This document shows positions 20,750 through 29,857 of a stretch of DNA of 64,000 nt, piece by piece. The translations under genes and the position numbers were made by a program. The notes under the pieces are model-generated. The model ran no database searches. It was not told where the DNA came from and worked only from the letters and a program-made list of their open reading frames with translations. How positions within the stretch are numbered: position 1 is the stretch's first letter; every line of letters starts with the position of its first letter. The stretch comes from Diphasiastrum complanatum (taxonomy: Eukaryota; Streptophyta; Lycopodiopsida; Lycopodiales; Lycopodiaceae), in NCBI GenBank assembly GCA_029204225.1, contig CM055111.1, forward strand, positions 31,420,848 through 31,484,847, read 5' to 3'.

Positions 20750-21147
20750 GTCCCCCGACATATAGGACAATTGCAAATGCTGGGAATTGCTTCGAACCAA
20801 CACTAGAAACAAGTCAGATGTAGCATGTGCCCGCACCTGAAACAGAACACATTCAGTATTTGTCATACTAATAATCTAGAGCTGCAAAGCTAAGGAGAAC
20901 AAAACCATCTTTACGACAATGAATTTGAGATTGCATGTACTGAGTTAAAGAATTTAGAACTAACTGGTCTCAACTTTAGCATCAGATCAACTTCGTCAAG
21001 TGTGGGCGGCGGAATGAGTGGCTCCAGCTTAGTATTTTTTGTCATGTCCATCGACCAACAAATTGTCCACCACACGCAGTCATGACACTCTTCCAAGATA
21101 AATCCAGTCTCATCTTGAGTCACACATCGACAATGAATTCCATCCAC
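20750..21147 (-). pseudogene. RING/PHD-like gene scraps
   Basis: Minus strand. 21147-20911 has HCRC...ECHDC, a partial CX1C...CX2C pattern reminiscent of a PHD or RING finger. Further down, after a TTTTCAG acceptor at about 20838, comes CGHMLHLTC, then CNCPICRGTF, a typical C-terminal half of a RING finger, with an in-frame TAG between them. If the two belong together this was a zinc-finger, perhaps E3-ligase-like, protein. I cannot name the family. The stop and missing first cysteine pairs argue for a relic. Confidence 0.45.
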
Positions 21148-21386
21148 CCCAGAACTCCAGGTATTAGATAGAATTTCAATGCTTGTAATCTGAGTTTTCG
21201 TCTCTCTTGTGAGGTATAGGTAGCAGGAATTTCTAACGTGGACAAGTATCGAGCTAAGTCATTGTACCATTCAGGAATCAATTATGTATCTATTTTGGAA
21301 AGTTCTTTCAAATTGTTTATCCTCCCAGCTACTGCTCTCCTCTTTTAGATTTCCTTGCTCGCAGATGCAATCATATTCAGACCCTT

Positions 21387-21794
21387 CTAGGGTGGTTTAC
21401 TCTTCAAAGTATAATCAAATTCTTGAGGAGAGGTTATCCATTTGAATAATCTACTTGGAGGTTCGACATTGTTCATCATCATGGTCACTGCCTCACTCTT
21501 AGTGAAGAAGGTCACTTTCAGATGTAAAATATAGTGTCGATATTTCGCAGCATCATACGCTATGCAGAGACACACCTTCTCAGCTTTCGTGTAATTCAAC
21601 TCCCCAATGTTGACTTTTCTTCCAGGAAATATTATTGGATAATTTGTTTTATCCCAAATCAGGGCTAAACAACAATTTATGCAGGTTTCGATGGCACTAG
21701 TGAAGCCAAAAAACTCTTTATCATACCAGGGAGATTTTAAAATGAAGTTGTGGCTAAGGCATCTCATAGTCATTAGTCCATTCCCAAACCACAT
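21387..21794 (-). pseudogene. Ty3/gypsy RNase H fragment
   Basis: Reads ELNYTKAEKVCLCIAYDAAK, KYRHYILHLKVTFFTKSEAV and RLFKWITSPQEFDYT. These match the gypsy RNase H region (YxxxEKxCLALV...KLRHYLL...W...LQEFDF). No RT precedes it; the sequence upstream (higher coordinates) is the truncated copia LTR at 21868. It belongs to a gypsy lineage distinct from the element at 28246-34521. Confidence 0.75.
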
Positions 21795-21867
21795 ATTTCT
21801 TCAATAATCCATTGAGAGGATAAGTCTCGTTGCATATGCCATCACGCAGGGTCTATAGTAGCCAAAA

Positions 21868-22555
21868 TTATAGATTTACTACATGGAAATAATGGGCGGA
21901 AGAGAAAATGAATCAATTAGACATAAAACAATTATACATTAATACGTCTAATGCACTCTTGCATCTATATCATCTGAATTACAGATTTACAACAAAACTT
22001 GTGCGCTATTTGGATCTCAAACAGTGCATCACCGCAAGAGAGCTCCTCTCTCTTGCAAACAGCTAGTATCCTATACTAACTACTATTAGTTTGTCTCTCG
22101 TTAATCCTTAATATAAGGAATGGAGAGACAACTGATCTAATCTCTTGTAAATTAAAAAAACATCCTAACTCTAATTACTTCTAGTTAATTGTCTTTGTCC
22201 ATTTTGCTTATCTGCATCATCCATTCATGCTCTAGTTCTATTTTCACGCTCTGGCAAAAATGCAAAAGCTACAAAAACTGTGACAAATGCGACAAAAGCC
22301 CAAAGGACCCAACTGTCAAAATTGGCTATGCTAAAAAGCGAAGGCCAAAGCGAAAAACCCGAAGTAAGAGAAAGTGCCACATTAAGAGAAATGTCGAAGG
22401 CTTTGCAAAATCCCGAAGGTTTCGTAAATTGTGAAGGCTTCATAAATTTTGAAGGCTTCGCTAAATCTTGAAAAGGCCGAAGAGAGAGGAATGCTGAAAT
22501 TCCCGAAGGCTTCGGATAAATGCCAAAGGTTTCCGAAGTTCACAAATTTCCAACA
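21868..22555 (-). repeat. Copia LTR a (3'-truncated)
   Basis: Begins TGTTGGAAATTTG at 22555. It matches the full LTR but lacks about the last 70-80 bp, ending at the match to CAATTATAGATTT. It contains CGAAGGCTTCG-type short inverted motifs (22400-22530) typical of this LTR. Confidence 0.85.
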
Positions 22556-22837
22556 ACTCCCTCTTGAACTGAGGAAACCTTCATCTGATTCCCATTGACA
22601 TTTTGTAATTTTCAGACCGGATCTTGTTCAAGGGTTTTGTGAGTACATCTGCCCTCATGTCGGATGATTTAACATATTGAATCATCAACTCCTTTTTTCT
22701 GAATCAAATCTCTGATGTGGTGGTACTTTAGTGGAATGTGCTTGGTTTTGGAGTGAAAAACAGGATCCTCGGTGAGATGGATTGCACTTTGGCTATCCAT
22801 ATACATTGTAGTGGGCTAAACTTGTGGATCACTCAAC
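22556..22837 (-). pseudogene. Second copy of the copia RNase H tail
   Basis: Matches 23303-23585, the C-terminal RNase H region (KHIPLKYHHI and the following stretch), with a small indel in the T run near 22690 that shifts the frame. It runs directly into LTR b at about 22837. Confidence 0.75.
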
Positions 22838-23302
22838 TCATTCTATTAGTTTGTCTCTCGTTATACTTTTATATAGAGAATGGAGAGACAACTGATCTAA
22901 TCTCTTGTAAATTAAAAGAACATCCTAACTCTAATTACTTCTAGTTAGTTGTCTTTGTCCATTTTGCTTATCTGCATCATCCATTCATGCTCTGGTTCTG
23001 TTTTCACGCTTTGGTAAAAATGCGAAAACTACACAAACTATGACAAATGCGACAAAAGCCCAAAGGACCCAACTGTCAAAATTGGCTATGCTAAAAAGCG
23101 AAGGCCGAAGTGAAAAACCCGAAGTAAGAGAAAGTGCCGCATTAAGAGAAATGTCAAAGGCTTTGCAAAATCCCGAAGGTTTTGTAAATTTTGAAGGCTT
23201 CGCTAAATCCTGAAAAGGCCAAAGAGAAAGGAATGCTGAAATTCCCGAAGGCTTCGGATAAATGCCGAAGGTTTCCGAAGTTCACAAATTTCCAACAACT
23301 CC
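22838..23302 (-). repeat. Copia LTR b (internal, truncated)
   Basis: Matches the first ~465 bp of the LTR and then joins the RNase H tail at ACTCATT/CTATTAG. The missing ~300 bp mark a deletion junction. Confidence 0.82.
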
Positions 23303-23667
23303 CTCTTGAACTGAGGAAACCTTCATCTGATTCCCATTGACATTCTGTAATTTTCAAACCAGATCTTGTTTAGAGGTTTTGTAAGTACATCTGCCCTCAT
23401 GTCGGATGATTTAACATATTGAATCATCAACTCCTTTTTCTGAATCAAATCTTTGATGTGGTGGTACTTCAGTGGAATGTGCTTGGTTTTGGAGTGAAAA
23501 ACAGGATCCTCGATGAGATGGATTGCACTTTGGCTATCCATATACATTATAGTGGGCTGAACTTGTGGATCACTCAACTTGTTCAACAACATTCGAAGCC
23601 ACACTATTTCATTTGCATTTTTAGATGCAGCAACATATTCTGCTTCACACGAGGACTGAGCAACCAA
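23303..23667 (-). pseudogene. Copia RNase H domain
   Basis: Minus-strand frame with SSCEAEYVAASKNANEIVWL, then MDSQSAIHLIEDPVFHSKTK and YVKSSDMRADVLTKPL, the classic copia RNase H and pol C-terminus. The RNase H would remove the RNA template during reverse transcription. The domain is nearly complete, but it is separated by stops from the RT parts upstream. Confidence 0.88.
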
Positions 23668-23709
23668 GGTCTGCTTTTTGCATACCCAGTTTACTACTAA
23701 TCCGCAAAC

Positions 23710-24495
23710 TTACAAAACATCTCTGATGTCATCTCTGCTGCTAGCCCAAGTGACATCACTGTATGCATGTAATTCAAAATCAGAATTACTGCTGAAGGTT
23801 ATCCCATACCTTGTTGTACTTTTAAGGTACTGAGTGACTCTCTTGGCCATTCTCCAATGCTTCTCGTCTGGATTACCAGCAAATTGGCTAAGTGAGTAAA
23901 CCGCCACATCAATGTCAGGTCTGTGAAAACTGCCAGGTACATGAGACTGCCAATAAGGTTTCGGTATGGCACTGTCGCCATTCTACCCTTCTCTGCATCA
24001 TCTTTTGGGCAGTCATCCTTGGTCAATCTTGCTCCTGCTTCCATAGGAGTGCATTTCTCTTTGCACTCTGTCATCTTGTAATCTTTCAAAATCTTCAGCA
24101 CATATTTCTCTTGTGTTAGGTGGAGAGTCCCTCTGCTCCCGTCCTTCTCTATCTGCAGTCCCACACATATCTATGCTTCTCCAAGATCTGAAATCTCAGA
24201 CTCATCAGATATTTGAGTTTTTGTTCTCTGGATTAATTTCGGGCAATTCCCTAACATTAGAGAATCATCAACAAATAGTGTCATGAATACAAAACTGTCA
24301 CCATCTAAGATTGTATATATATTATAGTCAGATAACAAGGCATGCATTCTGATTGACTTAAGATAAAAGAACAATTCTACTATGCCATGCTCTTGCGGCT
24401 TGTGTCAATCCATAAATGCATTTTGTCAATCTGCATACAAATTCTAGATGGTCATCATCCACAAGACCTTCTGGTTGTGTCATATATATTTCTTC
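23710..24495 (-). pseudogene. Copia reverse transcriptase, C-terminal parts
   Basis: Minus-strand fragments: LFVDDSLMLGN (YVDD-box equivalent, in frame 24374-24171), GLQIEKDGSRGTLHLTQEKY and ECKEKCTPME (24164-23990), and YSLSQFAGNPDEKHW (about 23900). Several stops and frame changes show decay. Confidence 0.85.
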
Positions 24496-24496
24496 A

Positions 24497-25062
24497 TCAA
24501 TGTTCCCATATAGGAACGTTGCTTTCACAACAATCTAGTGAATCTCTAGATTGTACCTCGTAGCATATGCTAAGAGTGTTCTTATGCTGGCCATTTTCAC
24601 TGTGGGAGAGAAGGTTTTGAAATAATCGATTCCTTCCTTTTGTGAGAGATCTCTTGCTACTAATCTGACTTTGTAGCGAACCACTGCACCTGCTGCATTT
24701 GTTTTCCTCTTGAACACCCATTTGTTGCTTATAGCTTTTCTTCCAGGAGGTAATGTTATCAATTCCCATGCTTTGTTCCTTTCCATGGATTGCTCAGCCT
24801 GTTGTCGTATCAGCTTTTCCTCTATGATAACCTTTGTTGCGTCATCAAAGGTAGTATCAGAAGATCGCATTAAGATTGTTCTTAATGACTGGTAGGCCTG
24901 TGGAAGTGATATAATCAAGAATATAAACTGCTGTGCAAGTGGAATTTTGTGCTCCTCTCCTGCTGCTGATAGTTGTGCAAAGATGGCTTTCATCTTGTTC
25001 ACATGTGATTCAAGATCGGCACCATCCCAATTTAAGTTGAATAGTTGATTTGTCAGATGCAA
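24497..25062 (-). pseudogene. Copia gag fused in frame to RT
   Basis: One 175-codon frame (25062-24535) begins with gag sequence (SHVNKMKAIFAQLSAAGEE, LPQAYQSLRTIL). About residue 97 it switches without a stop to the RT N-terminus (ELITLPPGRKAISNKWVFKR, KEGIDYFKTFSPTVK). The zinc knuckle, protease and integrase that normally lie between are missing, about 2-2.5 kb in a standard copia. The RT then continues as FLYGNIDEEIYMTQPEG in a shifted frame. The precise in-frame junction is unusual. Confidence 0.85.
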
Positions 25063-25206
25063 GACCTCTGCCTTGGTCTTTGCTTCATACTTTTCCTACA
25101 AGCTCTGCCAAATCTATTGACTGTGATCAAGATCATCAACATTCATCAGGATTTCTTTTGCCATTGACAGAGTGATAAGAGCAACAACTTTATCATCCTT
25201 CCTTTT

Positions 25207-25380
25207 TCATTTGTTACTTCTGACTTCATTCTCTTCTGGCATTGCTTCAGTGCCATCCACGATGCCCCATAGACCTTCTCCTTTTAGGAGAATCATGGTT
25301 CTTCTTTTCCAGTGACCGTACTTTGATCCATCAAGAATCACAATGATTTTTTGTGAAATGTTGGAAGCCATTCTGGCCTG
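25207..25380 (-). pseudogene. Copia gag start
   Basis: Minus-strand frame with MASNISQKIIVILDGSKYGH, then WKRRTMILLKGEGLWGIVDG, a copia gag N-terminus starting 20-40 nt after the primer site. It breaks before rejoining the gag part at 25062. Confidence 0.78.
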
Positions 25381-25400
25381 TCTTGGAGTTCCACTCCAAG

Positions 25401-25417
25401 AACCTGCTCTGATACCA
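25401..25417 (-). other. Primer binding site (initiator Met-tRNA type)
   Basis: On the minus strand TGGTATCAGAGCAGGTT follows the LTR end ...TCTTTCAG after one base. Confidence 0.88.
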
Positions 25418-25418
25418 C

Positions 25419-26184
25419 TGAAAGAAAATTTGCGGAAGCTCAAATGTAGAAAGAAGAATTATCTAGTTTCTACTACTGCAACATATGGTAGAGTACAATT
25501 ATAGATTTAGTGCATGGAAATAATGGGCGGAAGAGAAAATGAATCAATCGGACATAAAACTTACAGATTACTGCATCTAATGCACTCTTGCATTTCTATC
25601 ATCTGAATTACAGATTTACAACAAAACTTGTGCACTGTTTGGATCTCAAACAGCGCATCACGACAAGAGAGCTCCTCTCTCTTGCAAACAGCTAGTATGC
25701 TATACTAACTACTATTAGTCTGTCTCTTGTTAATCCTATATATAGAGAATTTCAAAGAAACTGATCTAAGCTCATGTAGATTAAAAGAACATCCTAAATC
25801 TAATTACTTCTACTTAGTTGTCTTTGTCCATTTTGCTTTTCTGCATCATCCATTCATGCTCTGGTTTTGTTTTCACGTTCTGGCAAAAATGCGAAAACTC
25901 CAAAAACTGTGACAAATGCAACAAAATCCCAAAGGACCCAACTGTCAAAATTGGCTCTGCTAAAAAGCGAAGGTCGAAGCGAAAAACCCGAACTAAGAGA
26001 AAGTGCTGCAATGATAGAAATGCCAAAGTCTTTGCAAAATCCCGAAGGCTTCGTAAATTGTGAAGGCTTCATAAATTTTGAAGGCTTCGCTAAATACTGA
26101 AAAAGCCGAAGAGAGAGGAATGCCGAAATTCCCGAAAGCTTCGCATGAATGCCGAAAGTTTCCGAAGTTCACAAATTTCCAACA
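25419..26184 (-). repeat. Copia LTR c (complete, 766 bp)
   Basis: Begins TGTTGGAAACTTTCGG-type sequence at 26184 and ends TTTCTTTCA at 25419, next to the primer site. Several GAAGGCTTCG-like short palindromes occur at about 25960-26160. Confidence 0.85.
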
Positions 26185-26384
26185 ATGCATATGCTAAACT
26201 AGACTGTGTGCCATGTTAATGTGTGTTAAATATCTCATTGTGATCAAGATCTGATCCGGACAATTCATGATCAAGTGAGAATGTTAAACAATAAGCCACG
26301 TCAACAGTAGTTAAAGGACCTATGGTCCGTAAGCTAATGTACGAACTATTAGACTATGTGTCTTTATGTGATACGTCCAAGCTA

Positions 26385-26490
26385 GGGTTTTCGAGCAAAC
26401 CCTTCACTCGACAGTAGAACACTATCATTCAAACCTTGTGTGGTTGCGTGCTATGGCCTGGCTTTCAGTGGTAATATCCTTGAATGATCA
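26385..26490 (+). pseudogene. Third YSL scrap (end of exon 1)
   Basis: Matches the last ~100 bp of YSL exon 1 and its intron start: GFSSKPFTRQ, then a TAG where the others have CAG/GAG-type codons, then a 1-nt shift before GCVLWPGFQW-type sequence and GGTAAT. Similarity extends about 70 bp into intron 1, then stops. It is more diverged than the IR1 copies, so it comes from an older event. Confidence 0.85.
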
Positions 26491-26694
26491 AATCTGAATT
26501 GGACAGACTAGTGTAGCATACTTTCTTCTGCATTGATTCTTGTGCACAGGGCAGCATTTCATCGAAACACACAACATGGATGAACCAATGAAAAAAGAAC
26601 CTACATTTGTCAAAGGGCTTTTACCCTTTCCATTAAGTACCCATAATATTTGAATACACATTTCACAAACAACCTTTGTTTTAGTTTGAATGGC

Positions 26695-26934
26695 TCAATG
26701 TGGCATTTTCAACACAAGGAGACCATTGGGAGTATTTAAAAACATAATATCCAAATGGAATGTGAAAGGCACATTACCTATCTCATCAACTAGTTTTGAC
26801 TTCTTTCTACCTCTCTTACCATCCAAACGAGCCACTTCTCCACTGTCATGGGAATCACCAAAATTTGTAGTGATTTCTATGTTTTCCATAAGTGATTTGG
26901 ATGTTTGTGTACTAAGCTCAACATCCTCTATCAA
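26695..26934 (-). pseudogene. Repeated ORF with basic GKRGRKKSK motif
   Basis: A 79-codon minus-strand frame with STQTSKSLMENIEITTNFGD and a basic KRGRKKSK cluster. A diverged plus-strand copy lies at 49310-49480. The family is not recognised. It occurs beside old gypsy remnants in both places, so it may be a TE-encoded tail. Confidence 0.45.
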
Positions 26935-27296
26935 TTACTCTTAATGCATTCAATTCATTCTATAAGACCTATGTCATGAATAATCTAAAAACAATAAGTT
27001 GGTGTCATATAATCAACTGACTAATGTGATTTCCACCCTAAAATTATTTAAAAACATTGAATATTATATGCTCATCTCTTTGGGCAAGGCACCATCCAAC
27101 AATTCTACATCAACTATTACAATGTGTTTTGTTAGTTGAGAGAAACCACAGGAAGACAAAGCTAGTCTTGAACACCCAATGCATTCTCTTTTAGAAAGTG
27201 TCCCTCCTAGACTAGTGTGAGTTTGTATGGGAATCCTAACTATCACCTATTGTCCATGCTACATGCATATATTTACTATTGTGTGGAGAGTCCCAT

Positions 27297-28245
27297 TTAA
27301 TTGCTATTCAACTGTTTGACCTTGATATTGTCAAGCATATGACTTGTGGGACAAAACTGGCCCTCATACCTATTGCCAAGTATGCATGCATGCAAATCTC
27401 TCACACTACCCTTTGCTCTATAGTGATTTGTTACACCTAATGGATCCCTTGGATCAGCCCAAGTTATGGTCTCATAATACTCCCTCCTCCTTGAGATCCA
27501 GGCTTGGTCCTCTACGACCAAATCTGAAAATAGTTTGCAAGGAGCACTACCTCTCTCTAAAGTGAAATTCTCAACAGGTAGATCCTTCCACTTAACCGAA
27601 TATTTTTTATATGGAGTGTAATATTTCATCTCCCTATAATTAAGAATGCTTTCTGGTTCATGTGGACGTTGATGAGAATTTATGGGCCTCTGTATTGGCT
27701 AACATGAAATACTAGCTGGTCTTTAGTATTGTTTGGAAGTTGTAGCTCATTGTATTCTTCTAATAATGGTACAAGGACCACAATACCTAGGAGATGACTT
27801 GGCACACACTCTCTTTTTTAGAATTCTAGAGTCAGCTGAAATTTTAAAAAAGATGAAGCTGAATGTCCCATTGTGCAAATTCACACAATGTTTTGCTCGA
27901 TCCTAAGCAACTTGCTTCACGCTTCTTTTACCATGTTCTACCATCTGGTTTAGGTCTTCTATTCGCCTAATTCAACTTTTTCATGCTTGAACCCTTCGTC
28001 TCTGGGTGAACATGGCTGAAAACCATACATCAACATAAACAGTCTGTATTCCGTAGCTGAATGTCTAGGATTATTATAAGAAAACTCTACTATCGAAGAC
28101 TATTCTTCCCAATTAATTTGCTTTTGGCTGATGTATGCTCTAAGCATATCCTCTATCATTTGCTTTCCCCTTTTTGTTTGAAAGTCTAGTTGTAGATATT
28201 GTGGATGGCCTGTTGTACTCATATTCAATTTGGTATGGAGGTGAT
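27297..28245 (-). pseudogene. Decayed gypsy integrase-chromodomain remnant, interrupted copy
   Basis: Minus strand: YLQLDFQTKRGKQMIEDMLR (about 28200) down to SVKWKDLPVENFTLE (27590) and beyond, the same relic as copy 1. Its upstream core continues on the other side of the gypsy insertion at 34522-34692, showing that the young gypsy element landed in this older one. The flank at 28241-28245 is GTGAT. Confidence 0.82.
28241..28245. other. Gypsy target site duplication, left
   Basis: GTGAT, repeated at 34522-34526. The uninterrupted site is seen at 42972-42982 (GGAGGTGATGGAAT). Confidence 0.9.
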
Positions 28246-29163
28246 TGTTGTAAAGCTGACTCAGGTGCACCCAACGTGCCCTGTAAGACTCTAAGGGGTG
28301 ACACTCCCTAAGGTCCCAGAGCAAGTTAGAACGTCAAGGACTGAGCCTCCGACCTGTGGTGAGCCAGTCAAGTAGTCACAAGTCATGAGCTAGCTCTGGA
28401 GCTCGAGTCATGGCCTAGTCAGGAAGCAAGTTGATTCTGCCACCGGAACGGCTCCCGGGACCCATGTCCGGGAGCCAGACTGATTCTGCCAGGCTTGCCA
28501 GGCTTAATCAACAAAATAAAAACTAAGTCCCAAAAAGCGTGCTTTACCAGAAAGCACTATGTTTCAGAACAGAGGGGGTGCGCCGAATCACAGCAGAACT
28601 ATAGGGGGAGTCCGGCAGACAGAAACTTGGGCAGCTCAACCAGCGCCAGGAATCCAGTCGCCAGGTCTCAGCTCCCTCTACCAGCACGAGCCAGGCACAA
28701 TGCCCAGCACGTGTTGGTGGCCCCGAGACCGGTCAGTCTATGTATGAATGTAACCTCTTCCAAATCTAATAAAGTTGATCCTTGGGGATGATTACCATTT
28801 CGGTTTCGCCTTCGGGACTGGTCCAAGTGGAAGGACCCTTACTACAACCTTTTTGCGTCGCTGGCGCCTAAGGGTCCCTGTCATCGACATGGGGCTTGCC
28901 GCTATGCCAATTGGTCAGTTTGGCGACCACTATGCCTTAGGTTTCATGTGTGGCTTGTCTTTGCCGTTGGTTACCTTTTGGGGACGGATTCTGAGTTGGC
29001 TTTCGGGTTGGTTGGGATTCCAGTTTTCTTAAGTCTGAATGGTTAAGCTTGTTACGTTTCTGAATTGTCTTTTATGTAAGTGCATGATGGATGAATGTTA
29101 GACTTAAGCGCGTGTTGGGGAAACCGCTCAAGTCCCAGCGCCCTTTGAGGCGCCGGCACAACA
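28246..29163 (+). repeat. Gypsy 5' LTR
   Basis: Starts TGTTGTAAAGCTGAC and ends GGCACAACA (918 bp). An AATAAA-like signal (AATCTAATAAAG) lies at about 28765. Short frames in it (28495-28791, 28775-29032) recur in all LTR copies without domains. Confidence 0.93.
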
Positions 29164-29165
29164 TG

Positions 29166-29178
29166 TGGTATTAGAGCC
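29166..29178 (+). other. Primer binding site, one mismatch to the initiator Met-tRNA consensus
   Basis: TGGTATTAGAGCC two bases after the LTR. The usual site has C at the seventh position, so it carries a C-to-T change. Confidence 0.85.
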
Positions 29179-29857
29179 GACTAGCCGGTCAGCTACGCAA
29201 GTCTCACAGGGATGGCCACGTTTTTGGGATTTGTCAGGACAACCGTTGCGCAAGGTGCTTCCCACAGTGTAAGCACGGGTGCGTCCACGGTCGGGGTGGT
29301 CGGCAGAATGGGGGACTTGATGAGTCAAAGTGCTGCCCTCGAGGTGTAAGCACGGTCAGTTCTCGCGGTTTGGGCCTGGCGCTGTCTGCATGTAGGACGG
29401 ATGAGGCAAAGTGCTGCCTAGGTAGGTGAAAGCACGGTCTGTACCTTGTGGGGTGTGGGGCGACATATTCGAACTGTACGGGTTAACCATTGATACAGAG
29501 ATGTTGCTCGAATTCGGGTGTAAAGCACGGGTGGTTAGCTGCCGGTGCGGGATAGCTGCCGATCGTTTAGCTATAAGGGCTATCGACCAAAAAGTGGTTG
29601 GGCGTGACTGAGGCAATGTGCTGCTTAATGGTGAAAGCACAGATGGTTGGATGGATGTTTCCCCGTGGACTAATTCTGTGATAGATTTGTGTGGGCGCGG
29701 CTAGGCAAAGATCCTACGTCCGGTCTCAAGGGGAATGTGACTTGAGAGGGATCCTCTGTTTAGCTTTGGTTGGTATGTTCGTTTGTGGTGTGCTTGCCTA
29801 GACCTGAATTATCCCTGACTACTTCTTTTGATCCAGGTGATCTGATCTAGTTGGGAG
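29179..29857 (+). other. Gypsy leader with five repeated hairpins in place of gag
   Basis: No long frame. Five short inverted repeats of the form GTGCT(T/G)...(A)AGCAC occur at 29255-29276, 29330-29353, 29411-29435, 29503-29528 (weaker) and 29618-29640. Each has GTG(T/A)AA just before AGCAC. Spacing is about 75-115 nt. See findings. Confidence 0.75.

Larger units (their letters stand above)
21868..26184 (-). mobile_element. Rearranged copia element: LTR-body-LTR-3' body-LTR
   Basis: On the minus strand the order is full 5' LTR (26184-25419), primer site, gag start, gag fused to RT, RT, RNase H, truncated LTR (23302-22838), a second copy of the RNase H tail (22837-22556) and a truncated LTR (22555-21868). 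This is what unequal recombination between tandem or neighbouring copies leaves. Protease and integrase are absent. The LTRs begin TGTTGGAAATTTGTG. A further LTR fragment of the same family is at 55963-56203. No target duplication can be read because the outer LTR is truncated. Confidence 0.85.
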
